A stretch of DNA of 33,996 bases, taken from Oscillospiraceae bacterium (lineage in GTDB: Bacteria; Bacillota; Clostridia; Oscillospirales; Ruminococcaceae). Of this stretch, positions 1 to 7,485 are shown one piece after another. The notes below the pieces were generated by a model. The model was not told the DNA's origin and did not search any database. It saw nothing but the letters and a program-made list of their open reading frames with translations. The stretch spans positions 1 through 33,996 of the forward strand of contig JAFXHL010000045.1 in assembly GCA_017536405.1 (NCBI GenBank), read 5' to 3'. How positions within the stretch are numbered: the stretch's first letter is position 1; each line of letters begins with the position of its first letter. The position numbers and the translations under genes are program-made.

Positions 1-33
1 ATATTTTATGCAGAAAAGTTTTTTTCGCAACAA

Positions 34-71
34 AAAACCGCTACGGATTTTCTTTTGTCCATAGCGGTTTT
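34..71 (-). terminator. Intrinsic terminator of the transglutaminase operon
   Basis: A perfect 10-bp inverted repeat (34-43 with 62-71) has an 18-nt loop. On the minus strand it is followed by a run of six T. It overlaps the stop codon of the last lipoprotein gene and closes the operon. Confidence 0.8.
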
Positions 72-1305
72 ATCTGATTGAAAATTGTATACATTTTGCG
101 TTTTCGTTCCAATAGAATTCCATCTTTTTAGGAAGCATATCGGGGCATACCGTAAAGATTTCCTTTTTACTGAAAAGTTTATATGCGGCCTCTTTATAAA
201 GCGCGGGAGTAGAGAATTTTATTCTTACATAGCGGTCGCCTCTCTCGTAACCGTCCTTTATCGCTTTTTCAAGAATATCAAGCGCTTCGTCATAGCTTTC
301 GGCATAGTAGCCGTAATAGACAAAATAGTTGTTTTCGAGAGAATGTGCCGCAGGTGGTTCTATGAGGTCTGTCCTTACAGAAAGAGTAGGACGGAGTTCG
401 TTATTCGGAATAAGGAAATAGCTGTAACTGATATAGTCATCGGGGAGCTCTCTGCCGTCTTTTATAGAAGCAGGGTCATCCCATGTAACATCCATATTAT
501 ACCACTCGCCGTCTAATTTTATCATATTCCACATATGCGCTTCTTCGGTGGTATTTCCGTTTCCGTCGCTGTTATACTGCGTTCCTGTTGCAAGCATATT
601 TTCAATTCCTGATTTGTTACAGAGAATCGCCATTGCCCTTGCATAGCCTTCACAAAGGGCATTTCCTTCAACAAGCGCACCGAAAGGGGTAGATACATAT
701 CTGCCTTCGGTTTCGTATTTACAGCCGAAAATTATCTCATCATGGAAAATTTTCAGTTTGTCAACATCAGACATACTGTCATCGGTTTTTGAGAGGATTT
801 CAGCAACCTTTTCTTCTGTCATTGTGTTGAGATATGCAAGTTCTTCAAAGTCGTATTTATAATCAAGAACTACCGATGTGACCTTGCCTGTAAGAGCGCT
901 TGAATTTACTGTATACTCATCAGAAAGATAGTAGAGTGAGTTTTCTTCGATAAAAATCATTTCACAGATTTCTTCGAGTCTTTCCTTCTTTATCTCTCTT
1001 GAAATTTCTATTTCTTTTGAGTAGTTTTTGGCACCCTCAACTATACTGTTATAGATTTCTTTTTCAGAGGCATCAAGCGAAAGATAACCATATCTGCTTG
1101 TGCATTTATCGGGGATGCTGTCTTTCCATACAGAAAATTCAACCTTAGGGATATGCCCCGAAGTTTCTGATGTTTCGTCGGTAATAATGAAATCGGGAGC
1201 GTTTGTAACATCCTGATTGGGATTATCACTTACAGGGTTACACGCTGAAAGAAGAAGTGATGAAAACAATGCAACAAGTATTGCTTTTGAAAGACCTTTT
1301 TTCAA
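70..1305 (-). CDS. Transglutaminase-like lipoprotein (paralogue 4 of the array)
   Basis: Predicted exported lipoprotein with a transglutaminase-like cysteine peptidase fold (family knowledge; substrate unknown). The signal peptide ends in the lipobox LLSAC. The catalytic triad is readable: Cys in ALCEGYARA, His in EEAHMWNM, Asp in NMDVTWDD (about residues 218, 257 and 272). A pre-domain near residues 72-125 and a C-terminal domain of about 90 residues are shared with the neighbouring paralogues. Start choice: the longest frame begins with GTG at 1314, but the AAAGGGG ribosome site would touch it. A TTG at 1303-1305 lies 8 nt from that site and gives a standard MKKG signal peptide, so I prefer it. 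It is the last gene of the operon, 18 nt after the preceding stop. It lacks the Thr- or Pro-rich linker of two of its paralogues. The family assignment is firm; the role (peptidase, cross-linking or inactive binding) is not known. Confidence 0.88.
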   Translation of the reverse strand: MKKGLSKAILVALFSSLLLSACNPVSDNPNQDVTNAPDFIITDETSETSGHIPKVEFSVWKDSIPDKCTSRYGYLSLDASEKEIYNSIVEGAKNYSKEIEISREIKKERLEEICEMIFIEENSLYYLSDEYTVNSSALTGKVTSVVLDYKYDFEELAYLNTMTEEKVAEILSKTDDSMSDVDKLKIFHDEIIFGCKYETEGRYVSTPFGALVEGNALCEGYARAMAILCNKSGIENMLATGTQYNSDGNGNTTEEAHMWNMIKLDGEWYNMDVTWDDPASIKDGRELPDDYISYSYFLIPNNELRPTLSVRTDLIEPPAAHSLENNYFVYYGYYAESYDEALDILEKAIKDGYERGDRYVRIKFSTPALYKEAAYKLFSKKEIFTVCPDMLPKKMEFYWNENAKCIQFSIR

Positions 1306-1323
1306 CGCATTCACCCCTTTCTA

Positions 1324-2757
1324 TCAGAATGTTATAAGTATTATGGTTGCGTTTTCGAATGTATAATATTTCATATTAGCTTTATCGAATGTATAGCCTG
1401 TTTCCTTTTCAACCTCTGTGACAAGATAGAAAAGTTCGCCTGAATTTGCAAGGTCTGCAACAGCGCCTGCAATCGACTTATCGGCACACATTATCTGTGC
1501 GATTTTTCTGTTCTCATTTATTGAAATTTTAAGAGAATTCTTTATCGCTGTTTTCAGTTCATTGCCTGAACCTGCATATGTTCCCGTTACATTGTAGTAG
1601 TTGTATTTTTTTCCGTAAGCAACGGGATTGTTGTAATTATATTCGAATAATTCTCTGTCGCTCATTTTAGCAGAGTCAACAAGGAAGAATTCATAGAGGA
1701 TTTCATCGCCAAAATCTTCAAGGGTGGTATCATCCCATGTGGTGTCAACCTCATACCATTCCCCGTCAAGCTTTACCATATTCCACATATGCCCGAGACC
1801 GCCTGCTTTTCCGAAAAGACAGGTGTTTTCTATGCCGACTCTGTTACAGAGATACTGGAATGTTTTTGCATAGCCTGTGCAGGTCGCTCTTCCTTCAACA
1901 AGAACGCCATATATGAAATTACGATTCTGTGAGGATTCGTCATATACGCATCTTTTTATTATTTCATCATGGAAAAGTTTGAGAATTTCAAAGTCACTCA
2001 TCGAAGGAGTTACTTTAGAGAGTATCTTCTCCGCCTCTGAAACAGCTGCGGATGTCATTCTGCTGTGTGTTGCCTTATCGTAATAATAGGCGAGTTCAAC
2101 ATCTTTTACAATTCCGTTTCTTCCTCTTACCATACAGTTTTCGAGTGAAACATAGGAGTATAAAGGCTCGTAAAGGTCAAAAGCGTAAACTACTCTTTCG
2201 AGTTCTGCTTTTGTCAGGGAAAGTCCTTCAAAATCGGCTTTGTTTGAAAGAGATATCGCCGCGCCTTCAAAGATGTCATAAGCCTTTTTTTCTTTTTCTG
2301 TGAGTGTATTATATGCATAAGACCTGTATATCTCTTTTTTGGTGGAAGTATTGGGTGTTGAAAGAGATATGGTCGTTGTTTTCGTAGTCTGTGGTGCAGT
2401 TTCTGTCGCTGCGGGAGTTGTTGTTGCAACTGTTGTTGCGGTTGTAGTTTCTGTCGTTGTTGCGACTGTTGTTGCGGTTGTGGTTTCAGGAGTTGTAGTA
2501 ACTTCTGTTGTAGTTTCGGGAGTTGTTGTTTCTTCGGGAGTTGTAGTAATTTCTGTTGTTTCAGAAGAAGTTTCTTCTGGTGTTTCTATCGGAATAAACG
2601 ACTCCGTAACATATGTCGGAGTCGTCTCCGATACGGAAACTGTTGTTTCCGTTTGTTTATAGGGGTTTTCGTCAAGCGGGAATAATGATTTACAGCCTGA
2701 AAAAGCCATAACGACAGAAAGTATAATTCCTGAAACGGCATATCGTCTGTTCTTCAT
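1324..2757 (-). CDS. Transglutaminase-like lipoprotein with Thr-rich stalk (paralogue 3)
   Basis: 477-aa predicted lipoprotein: signal peptide with lipobox AFSGC (Cys22), a Thr/Glu/Pro/Ala-rich stalk at about residues 60-130, then a transglutaminase-like core. Triad: Cys293 in ATCTGYAK, His323 in LGHMWNM, Asp338 in YEVDTTWDD. The stalk should hold the domain away from the membrane, across the wall (inference). The start ATG at 2757 has the ribosome site AAGGTGGG 6 nt upstream. It belongs to the same minus-strand operon, with 24 nt to the preceding paralogue and 18 nt to the next. The His-Met-Trp-Asn and Asp-Gly-Glu-Trp-Tyr core signatures are closest to the paralogue at 70-1305, so these two look like a more recent duplication pair. 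Its C-terminal domain is the most diverged of the four. The substrate is unknown. Confidence 0.9.
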   Translation of the reverse strand: MKNRRYAVSGIILSVVMAFSGCKSLFPLDENPYKQTETTVSVSETTPTYVTESFIPIETPEETSSETTEITTTPEETTTPETTTEVTTTPETTTATTVATTTETTTATTVATTTPAATETAPQTTKTTTISLSTPNTSTKKEIYRSYAYNTLTEKEKKAYDIFEGAAISLSNKADFEGLSLTKAELERVVYAFDLYEPLYSYVSLENCMVRGRNGIVKDVELAYYYDKATHSRMTSAAVSEAEKILSKVTPSMSDFEILKLFHDEIIKRCVYDESSQNRNFIYGVLVEGRATCTGYAKTFQYLCNRVGIENTCLFGKAGGLGHMWNMVKLDGEWYEVDTTWDDTTLEDFGDEILYEFFLVDSAKMSDRELFEYNYNNPVAYGKKYNYYNVTGTYAGSGNELKTAIKNSLKISINENRKIAQIMCADKSIAGAVADLANSGELFYLVTEVEKETGYTFDKANMKYYTFENATIILITF

Positions 2758-2781
2758 TTTATTCCCACCTTCCGAGAAAAA

Positions 2782-3987
2782 TTAGTTATACTTGATATTG
2801 AAATGAATGATAAAGAGCTGGTCGTCGTTCATAAGACCGAATGATGCAACCTGAGGATTCTGTGCCTTTGCATCGTCAGAAATCTTCTGGTATCCGCCCT
2901 TCTGGATGAGTTCATCAAGAGCAGCCTTGTAAACTTCTTCGTTTGCACATTTAACCTGACAAACAGATTCACCCTTCTTTGCCTGTTCAACAATATGGTC
3001 GTGGATAAGTGAAACCGCTTCTTCCTTAGTGTTTGCATAAAGACCCTTATGCTTGAAGTAGTCGATATCTGCTGAATCAGCAACGGGAGGAACGAAATCG
3101 CAGATAACGATATGAGTAATATCGTTGATTGCTGAGTCGGGAACGAAGAGATAGTTGTGTCTTAAAAGCTGTTCGCCGTTTGAACTTTCGGGGTCATCCC
3201 ATGTAACGTCAACGTTATACCACTTGCCGTCAATCTTAACCTTTGACCATGCGTGTGAGTTGTTGTCATACTTGTTACCTGTAATTCTTACATTTTCAAT
3301 TCCGAAATAGTTACAAGCATAAGCGAGACCCTTTGCATAACCTTCACACTGTGAATATCCGCCTACGAGTGCGCCGTAAGCATTCTTTGAATAGATATCA
3401 TCCTTTGAGAAAACTGTTCTGTTGATGATGTAATCGTGGATTGTGATTACCTTATCAACATCTGTTGCGTTTTCAGGGAACTGACCTTCGATTTCGTTGA
3501 GTGAATTCTGAAGTGATTTCTTCATATTTTCACACATTGCCTGGTCGTATCTGTACTGTAAAGCAACCTTTGACATTGTATCGCCTGCTGCGGCAAACTG
3601 TTCGTTTGTTGCATAGAACCAAAAAATTTCAGGTTCCTGGAAGAATACATTCTTATATGTTCTTAAAACTGTTTCTGTGGGATAATCTTTGCCAAGGTCA
3701 ACTTCTGTTTCAAAGTTCTGAACAGCTGTGAGAATCTTGTCATAGATAGCCTTTTCTTCATCGGGAAGAGTGTTGTAAACATATTTGGGAACAGAAACTG
3801 TCTGTGTCGCTCCGCCGTTTCCGTCGGCTGAAGGAGCATCTGTTTCGCCGCCTTCTACTGAATCTGTAACTGCGGGAGTATCATTTCCCGAAGGATTATT
3901 TGCATCATCGGTAGTTGTCTTTGAGCAGGCTGTGAAGGTAAGAGCCATCATAGCCGCAATAATTATCGATAATATTCTTTTTTTCAT
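2782..3987 (-). CDS. Transglutaminase-like lipoprotein (paralogue 2)
   Basis: 401-aa predicted lipoprotein with lipobox TFTAC (Cys21), a short Asp/Gly/Thr-rich linker to about residue 65, a conserved pre-domain (YVYNTLPDEEKAIYD), and the transglutaminase-like core. Triad: Cys214 in QCEGYAKG, His245 in SHAWSKV, Asp260 in YNVDVTWDD. The C-terminal domain begins near DYFKHKGLYANT and includes a VKCA...Y..A signature shared with the array. The ribosome site GAAAGG is 9 nt before the ATG. It is separated from the upstream paralogue by 72 nt that hold a strong 10-bp hairpin, so its level may differ from the first genes. Its core is closest to the 4060-5574 product (both have HDYI and SHAW). Activity and substrate are unknown; all three triad residues are present. 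Confidence 0.9.
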   Translation of the reverse strand: MKKRILSIIIAAMMALTFTACSKTTTDDANNPSGNDTPAVTDSVEGGETDAPSADGNGGATQTVSVPKYVYNTLPDEEKAIYDKILTAVQNFETEVDLGKDYPTETVLRTYKNVFFQEPEIFWFYATNEQFAAAGDTMSKVALQYRYDQAMCENMKKSLQNSLNEIEGQFPENATDVDKVITIHDYIINRTVFSKDDIYSKNAYGALVGGYSQCEGYAKGLAYACNYFGIENVRITGNKYDNNSHAWSKVKIDGKWYNVDVTWDDPESSNGEQLLRHNYLFVPDSAINDITHIVICDFVPPVADSADIDYFKHKGLYANTKEEAVSLIHDHIVEQAKKGESVCQVKCANEEVYKAALDELIQKGGYQKISDDAKAQNPQVASFGLMNDDQLFIIHFNIKYN

Positions 3988-4014
3988 TTTTCCAAACCTT
4001 TCATTTTAAACTTA

Positions 4015-4042
4015 TTTCGGGGCGCTTTTACCCGCCCCGAAA
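4015..4042 (-). terminator. GC-rich intercistronic hairpin, weak or processing terminator
   Basis: A perfect 10-bp stem (4015-4024 with 4033-4042) and an 8-nt loop lie between two transglutaminase genes. There is no clear T run on either side, so full termination is unlikely. Attenuation or mRNA 3'-end protection is more plausible. Confidence 0.5.
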
Positions 4043-4059
4043 ATTAAGTTATGTCACTA

Positions 4060-5574
4060 TTAGTATGTTACAACGAGTTCAAGGATATATTTGTCTGTTG
4101 TAAGGAATGTTGTGTCACCGAATGACTTTACTGTACACTTGTAGCAGCCGGATGTTCCGTTTACAGTATTCTGAACAGTTGTGTAGTTAGACTTGAGCCA
4201 AGCCTTTGCTTCGTCATAAACTGCCTTGTCGCTGCACTTGATCTGGATTACTTCCTGCTTGTTCTTAGCGGCATTGATAGCAGCCTGCTGCATCTTTGTC
4301 TTTGCTTCAGCAACAGATGTTGCATAGTAGCCTGACTTTACAAAGTAGTTGTTATCCCATGATGATGCTGAAGGAGGTGTGAATGAACACTGAGGAATGT
4401 AGTTTCTTCCGCTTCCGCTCATGATACCTGCGTCAGGAATGAGGAAGAATGTGTATCTTACTGCATTTGAAGATTTTTCTGTGTAGTATTCGTCCCATGT
4501 AGCGTCAATGTTATACCACTTGCCTGAAACCTTAACCTTGTTCCAAGCGTGTGAGAGACCATCGTATTTTGTACCTGTCATACGAACGTTTTCAAGTCCG
4601 AAATATGTGAGAGCATATGTCATAGCCTTTGCATAACCTTCACACTGACCAACGCCTGCAACGAGAGGACCGTAAGCATAACCGCTGTACTTGTTGTCCT
4701 TTGAGAATACTGTGTTCTGAACGATGTAGTCGTGGATAGCCTTTACCTTATCGAAGTCAGATGCGTTTGCGGGGAATTTAGCCTGAATCTTTGACATTGC
4801 ATTGTCACAAGCCTTATCCATTGCTGCTGCTTCTGATGCTGTGAATGAGTATTTGGGAGTGAATGTTGTTCCGTCGAATTTACCACCCATAGCAACATAG
4901 TTTGTGGGTTCCTGATAAACAACGTCCATTACGATTTCCTTGAATTTGTCTGCGCTGATGTTTGCAGAAGTTGTGATTTTTGAATCACGGTTCTTCATAC
5001 CTGTGTAGATGTCAACATAAGCCTTCTTTTCAGCATCTGAAAGTGTTCCGTAAACATATCTGTTTGCGTTCTTGATGTAAGCTGAAGGAGCTTCTTTCTT
5101 AGCTGTTGTTGTAGGAGCAACAGTAGGAGCAGTTGTAGGTGCTGTTGTGGGAGCAGCTGTGGGTGCCGCTGTGGGAGCAGTTGTAGGAGCTGCTGTGGGT
5201 GCTGCTGTAGGAGCAGTTGTTGCTACTGTTGTTGCTTCGGGAGCGTCAGTTGCTACTGTTGCTTCTGTTGTGGGAGCAGATGCGTCTCCGTCCTTGGCTG
5301 TTCCGCAGTTGGGGCAGAACTTTGTTGTTACGCCTGCCTGTCCGCATGAAGGACATGTCCAGTCCTTAGCTTCGCCGCAGTTAGGGCAGAACTTTGATGA
5401 AACTGCTGCCTGACCACAAGCAGGACAATCCCATGTGTCGCCTACTGAGGCAACGGGGGTTGTGTCTACGGGTACGTTTTCGATTTCTTGTTTCTTACAT
5501 CCTGAGAAAATGGACACTGACATCATGACCATCATAACAAGTGCAAGAAGTGCTGATGACTTTCTCTTCATCAT
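4060..5574 (-). CDS. Transglutaminase-like lipoprotein with extracellular double zinc ribbon (paralogue 1)
   Basis: 504-aa predicted lipoprotein: signal peptide with lipobox IFSGC (Cys26), two CxxC...CPNC zinc ribbons (Cys50/53/63/66 and Cys74/77/87/90), an Ala/Pro/Thr-repeat stalk (about 100-160), the pre-domain, then the transglutaminase-like core with Cys311 (QCEGYAKA), His342 (SHAWNKV) and Asp357 (YNIDATWDE), and the shared C-terminal domain. The longest frame starts at 5592, but the ribosome site AAAGGAGA lies inside it. ATG at 5574 (or the next ATG at 5571) has proper spacing. It follows the CNNM gene by 14 nt. Zinc ribbons are usual in cytoplasmic proteins; here they follow a lipobox and so should lie outside. 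Whether they bind metal there, act as a structural knob or bind a partner is not visible. Confidence 0.9.
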   Translation of the reverse strand: MMKRKSSALLALVMMVMMSVSIFSGCKKQEIENVPVDTTPVASVGDTWDCPACGQAAVSSKFCPNCGEAKDWTCPSCGQAGVTTKFCPNCGTAKDGDASAPTTEATVATDAPEATTVATTAPTAAPTAAPTTAPTAAPTAAPTTAPTTAPTVAPTTTAKKEAPSAYIKNANRYVYGTLSDAEKKAYVDIYTGMKNRDSKITTSANISADKFKEIVMDVVYQEPTNYVAMGGKFDGTTFTPKYSFTASEAAAMDKACDNAMSKIQAKFPANASDFDKVKAIHDYIVQNTVFSKDNKYSGYAYGPLVAGVGQCEGYAKAMTYALTYFGLENVRMTGTKYDGLSHAWNKVKVSGKWYNIDATWDEYYTEKSSNAVRYTFFLIPDAGIMSGSGRNYIPQCSFTPPSASSWDNNYFVKSGYYATSVAEAKTKMQQAAINAAKNKQEVIQIKCSDKAVYDEAKAWLKSNYTTVQNTVNGTSGCYKCTVKSFGDTTFLTTDKYILELVVTY

Positions 5575-5588
5575 AACGATTCTCCTTT

Positions 5589-6968
5589 TCATTCTTTGTT
5601 TTGGGTTTTATCGTTAAGAACAACCGCTTTTATTTTGGTTATTCTTTTTTCCTCCGTTATCAAAACGGTGAATTCAATGTCCTCGTAAACCACCGAGGCA
5701 TTTTCGTTTTCCTCGGGTATCCGCCCGAGAAGGTCTGTTATAAATCCGCCCATTGTGTCATACTCGTGTTCTTCGGGAAGTTCTTTTCCGAGAACGGAGA
5801 GAATCTCTTCAGGGTCGGATGTTCCCGAAATCATATAGGTTCCTTCTGAAACCTCAACGATTTCTTCGGCGTCATTGTCATATTCATCCTGAATATTTCC
5901 GACTATGGATTCAAGTATGTCTTCCATCGTTATAAGTCCTGCCGTTCCGCCGTATTCATCGACAACAACAGCAAGCTGAGCCTTGTTCTTACGCATCATT
6001 TCAAAAACTTCCCCGCAGGAATTAGTTCCCGGAACGTAGAGAACATCTCTTATAAAACTTTTTATCTCAAAACCTTCGACATTCTCACAGCCTATAAGAC
6101 AGAGAAGGTCTTTAACGCATACGAATCCGAGTATGCTGTCTATTGTGTTTTCGTAAACAGGAATTCTCGAACGCCCCGAATCAATCGCAAGACGGATTAC
6201 ATCAGGAACCTTCGCGTTTATGTCAACCGCGTCGATGTCTGTTCTGTGCGTCATGACATCGCCTGCCAAGGTGTCGTCGAACTCAAAGATATTGCTTATC
6301 ATTTCCTTCTGGGATTCTTCAAGTTCGCCTGTTTCGTTACGCGCGTCAACAAGCATAAGTATTTCTTCTTCCGTTGCTATATCCCTTTCATCTGTCTGCG
6401 AAAGACCGAAAAGAAAAGAGAATAACTTTGTAAGAAGTCCGCATAAAGCGGTAAGAGGAGTGAGGAGTATTATAAGAATTCTTACAGGCAATGCAACGAA
6501 TACGGCAAGTGATACCGAATCGGCAGCCATGGCAATTCTCTTTGGAATTCTGTCGCTGAAAACCGTCATTACAACAACCGTTGACAAAACAATTATCACT
6601 GCTGAAATTACCGCCGAAAATTCATCCGCAAAATAATTTCCCTCAAAAAGCTTTATAATACATTTATAAAGAGAAGGAAAAAATACAGTGAATGAACAAA
6701 GCGATATAACAACCGCCGATAGAATTCTGTTTGCGGAAAAAGTAGTTATCATTGCAGACGGTTTTGAAAGAACAGATGAGAGAATTTTCTTACTTCCCTT
6801 TTCGTTTTCAAAATCCTTTACAACACTGTCGTTTATCTCTGTAACGGCAAATTCGCATAATGTGAAAAATGCCCTTAAAAGAACGATGATAACAATGACC
6901 GCAATTCCCCACGAAGAGATATCGGTTTCCGTAAACATAACGGACAATCGACTACTGTCAGAAATCAT
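5589..6968 (-). CDS. CNNM/CorC-family membrane protein (DUF21, CBS pair, CorC/HlyC)
   Basis: 459-aa hemolysin-C/CorC-type protein. The family is linked to divalent cation (Mg2+) export or homeostasis at the cell membrane. Order: DUF21 transmembrane domain (about 18-190, starting SSWGIAVIVIIVL), tandem CBS domains (about 232-355, with MTHRTDIDAV and VVVDEYGGTAGLITMEDIL), and a CorC_HlyC domain (about 372-452). The length matches the family. The longest frame starts with GTG at 6986, but the GGGGG ribosome site falls after it; ATG at 6968 is 6 nt past that site and is preferred. It is the first gene of the operon, driven by the promoter at 7040-7068, and lies 14 nt before the first transglutaminase lipoprotein. 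The neighbours do not obviously share its function. Confidence 0.93.
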   Translation of the reverse strand: MISDSSRLSVMFTETDISSWGIAVIVIIVLLRAFFTLCEFAVTEINDSVVKDFENEKGSKKILSSVLSKPSAMITTFSANRILSAVVISLCSFTVFFPSLYKCIIKLFEGNYFADEFSAVISAVIIVLSTVVVMTVFSDRIPKRIAMAADSVSLAVFVALPVRILIILLTPLTALCGLLTKLFSFLFGLSQTDERDIATEEEILMLVDARNETGELEESQKEMISNIFEFDDTLAGDVMTHRTDIDAVDINAKVPDVIRLAIDSGRSRIPVYENTIDSILGFVCVKDLLCLIGCENVEGFEIKSFIRDVLYVPGTNSCGEVFEMMRKNKAQLAVVVDEYGGTAGLITMEDILESIVGNIQDEYDNDAEEIVEVSEGTYMISGTSDPEEILSVLGKELPEEHEYDTMGGFITDLLGRIPEENENASVVYEDIEFTVLITEEKRITKIKAVVLNDKTQNKE

Positions 6969-7039
6969 TTCTATCCCCCGATACACAATAGGTTTTGTTG
7001 ATTGATTATATGCAAAGATAAAATTTCACATATAAAATG

Positions 7040-7068
7040 ATTATACAATAAAATTTAATAAAAGTCAA
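7040..7068 (-). promoter_or_regulatory. SigA-type promoter of the CNNM-transglutaminase operon
   Basis: On the minus strand the -35 is TTGACT (7063-7068), the spacer 17 nt and the -10 TATAAT (7040-7045). Transcription should start near 7033, about 65 nt before the CNNM start codon. Confidence 0.8.
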
Positions 7069-7381
7069 CACTATAACCATAAGGAAGATATTGCAAAAAA
7101 GTCCTTGAAATCGCACAAAATCAGCCTTTTTACTGCCAATAAAAAAATTGTAACCAAACTGAAACCCATTTGTAACCATTCTGTAATATTTTCGGGATTT
7201 TATAAAAAACTCTGTTTTAAACAATATTGTTAATTTTTTGTCATTCGTATTTGTGCAGATATAACATCGTAAGACTAAAGTCTTCAATGATAACACAAAA
7301 AAGAGCAGTGATTTTTTTCACAGAAAATGAATTTTTTTAAAAATTAAAAGTAAATTTATCTTTAAATTTTAGTTCATTCTC

Positions 7382-7410
7382 TTTACATTTTATAAAATAT
7401 GTGTTAGAAT
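7382..7410 (+). promoter_or_regulatory. SigA-type promoter of the PFOR gene
   Basis: TTTACA (7382-7387), a 17-nt spacer and TAGAAT (7405-7410). The predicted start is near 7417, giving a leader of about 70 nt. The rest of the 7069-7485 gap is AT-rich, with two GTAACC direct repeats and no gene that I can support. Confidence 0.7.
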
Positions 7411-7423
7411 TATCGGGTAAAGT

Positions 7424-7444
7424 TGCAAACAGAAAAAGTTTGCA
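7424..7444 (+). promoter_or_regulatory. Inverted repeat in the PFOR leader
   Basis: TGCAAAC and GTTTGCA (7424-7430 and 7438-7444) are perfect 7-bp arms around a 7-nt A-rich loop, just after the predicted transcription start. It could be an operator for a repressor or a 5' stabilising stem-loop. Confidence 0.5.
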
Positions 7445-7485
7445 TCATAACATCATCAGTTCAATTTTTTAGGAGGCTTACTGAA

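Noticed and set aside
2339..2662. 107-codon plus-strand frame rich in Val
   Set aside because: It is the antisense of the Thr-rich stalk of the lipoprotein gene; simple-sequence composition keeps the frame open and no ribosome site or domain is present.
5100..5260. Short repeats that might suggest a CRISPR or satellite array
   Set aside because: The units are 9-15 bp codon-level repeats (Pro-Thr-Ala) inside a coding frame, without spacers.
5147..5413. 88-codon plus-strand Ala/Val repeat frame
   Set aside because: Antisense of the Ala/Pro/Thr stalk and zinc ribbons of the lipoprotein gene; low-complexity artefact.
7006..7296. 96-codon minus-strand frame in the gap before PFOR
   Set aside because: It contains the CNNM promoter, is very AT-rich, has no ribosome site and shows no recognisable domain.
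7423..7485. N-terminal extension of PFOR to 7423
   Set aside because: AGGAGG at 7471-7476 lies inside it and points to ATG 7486, where PFOR similarity also begins.
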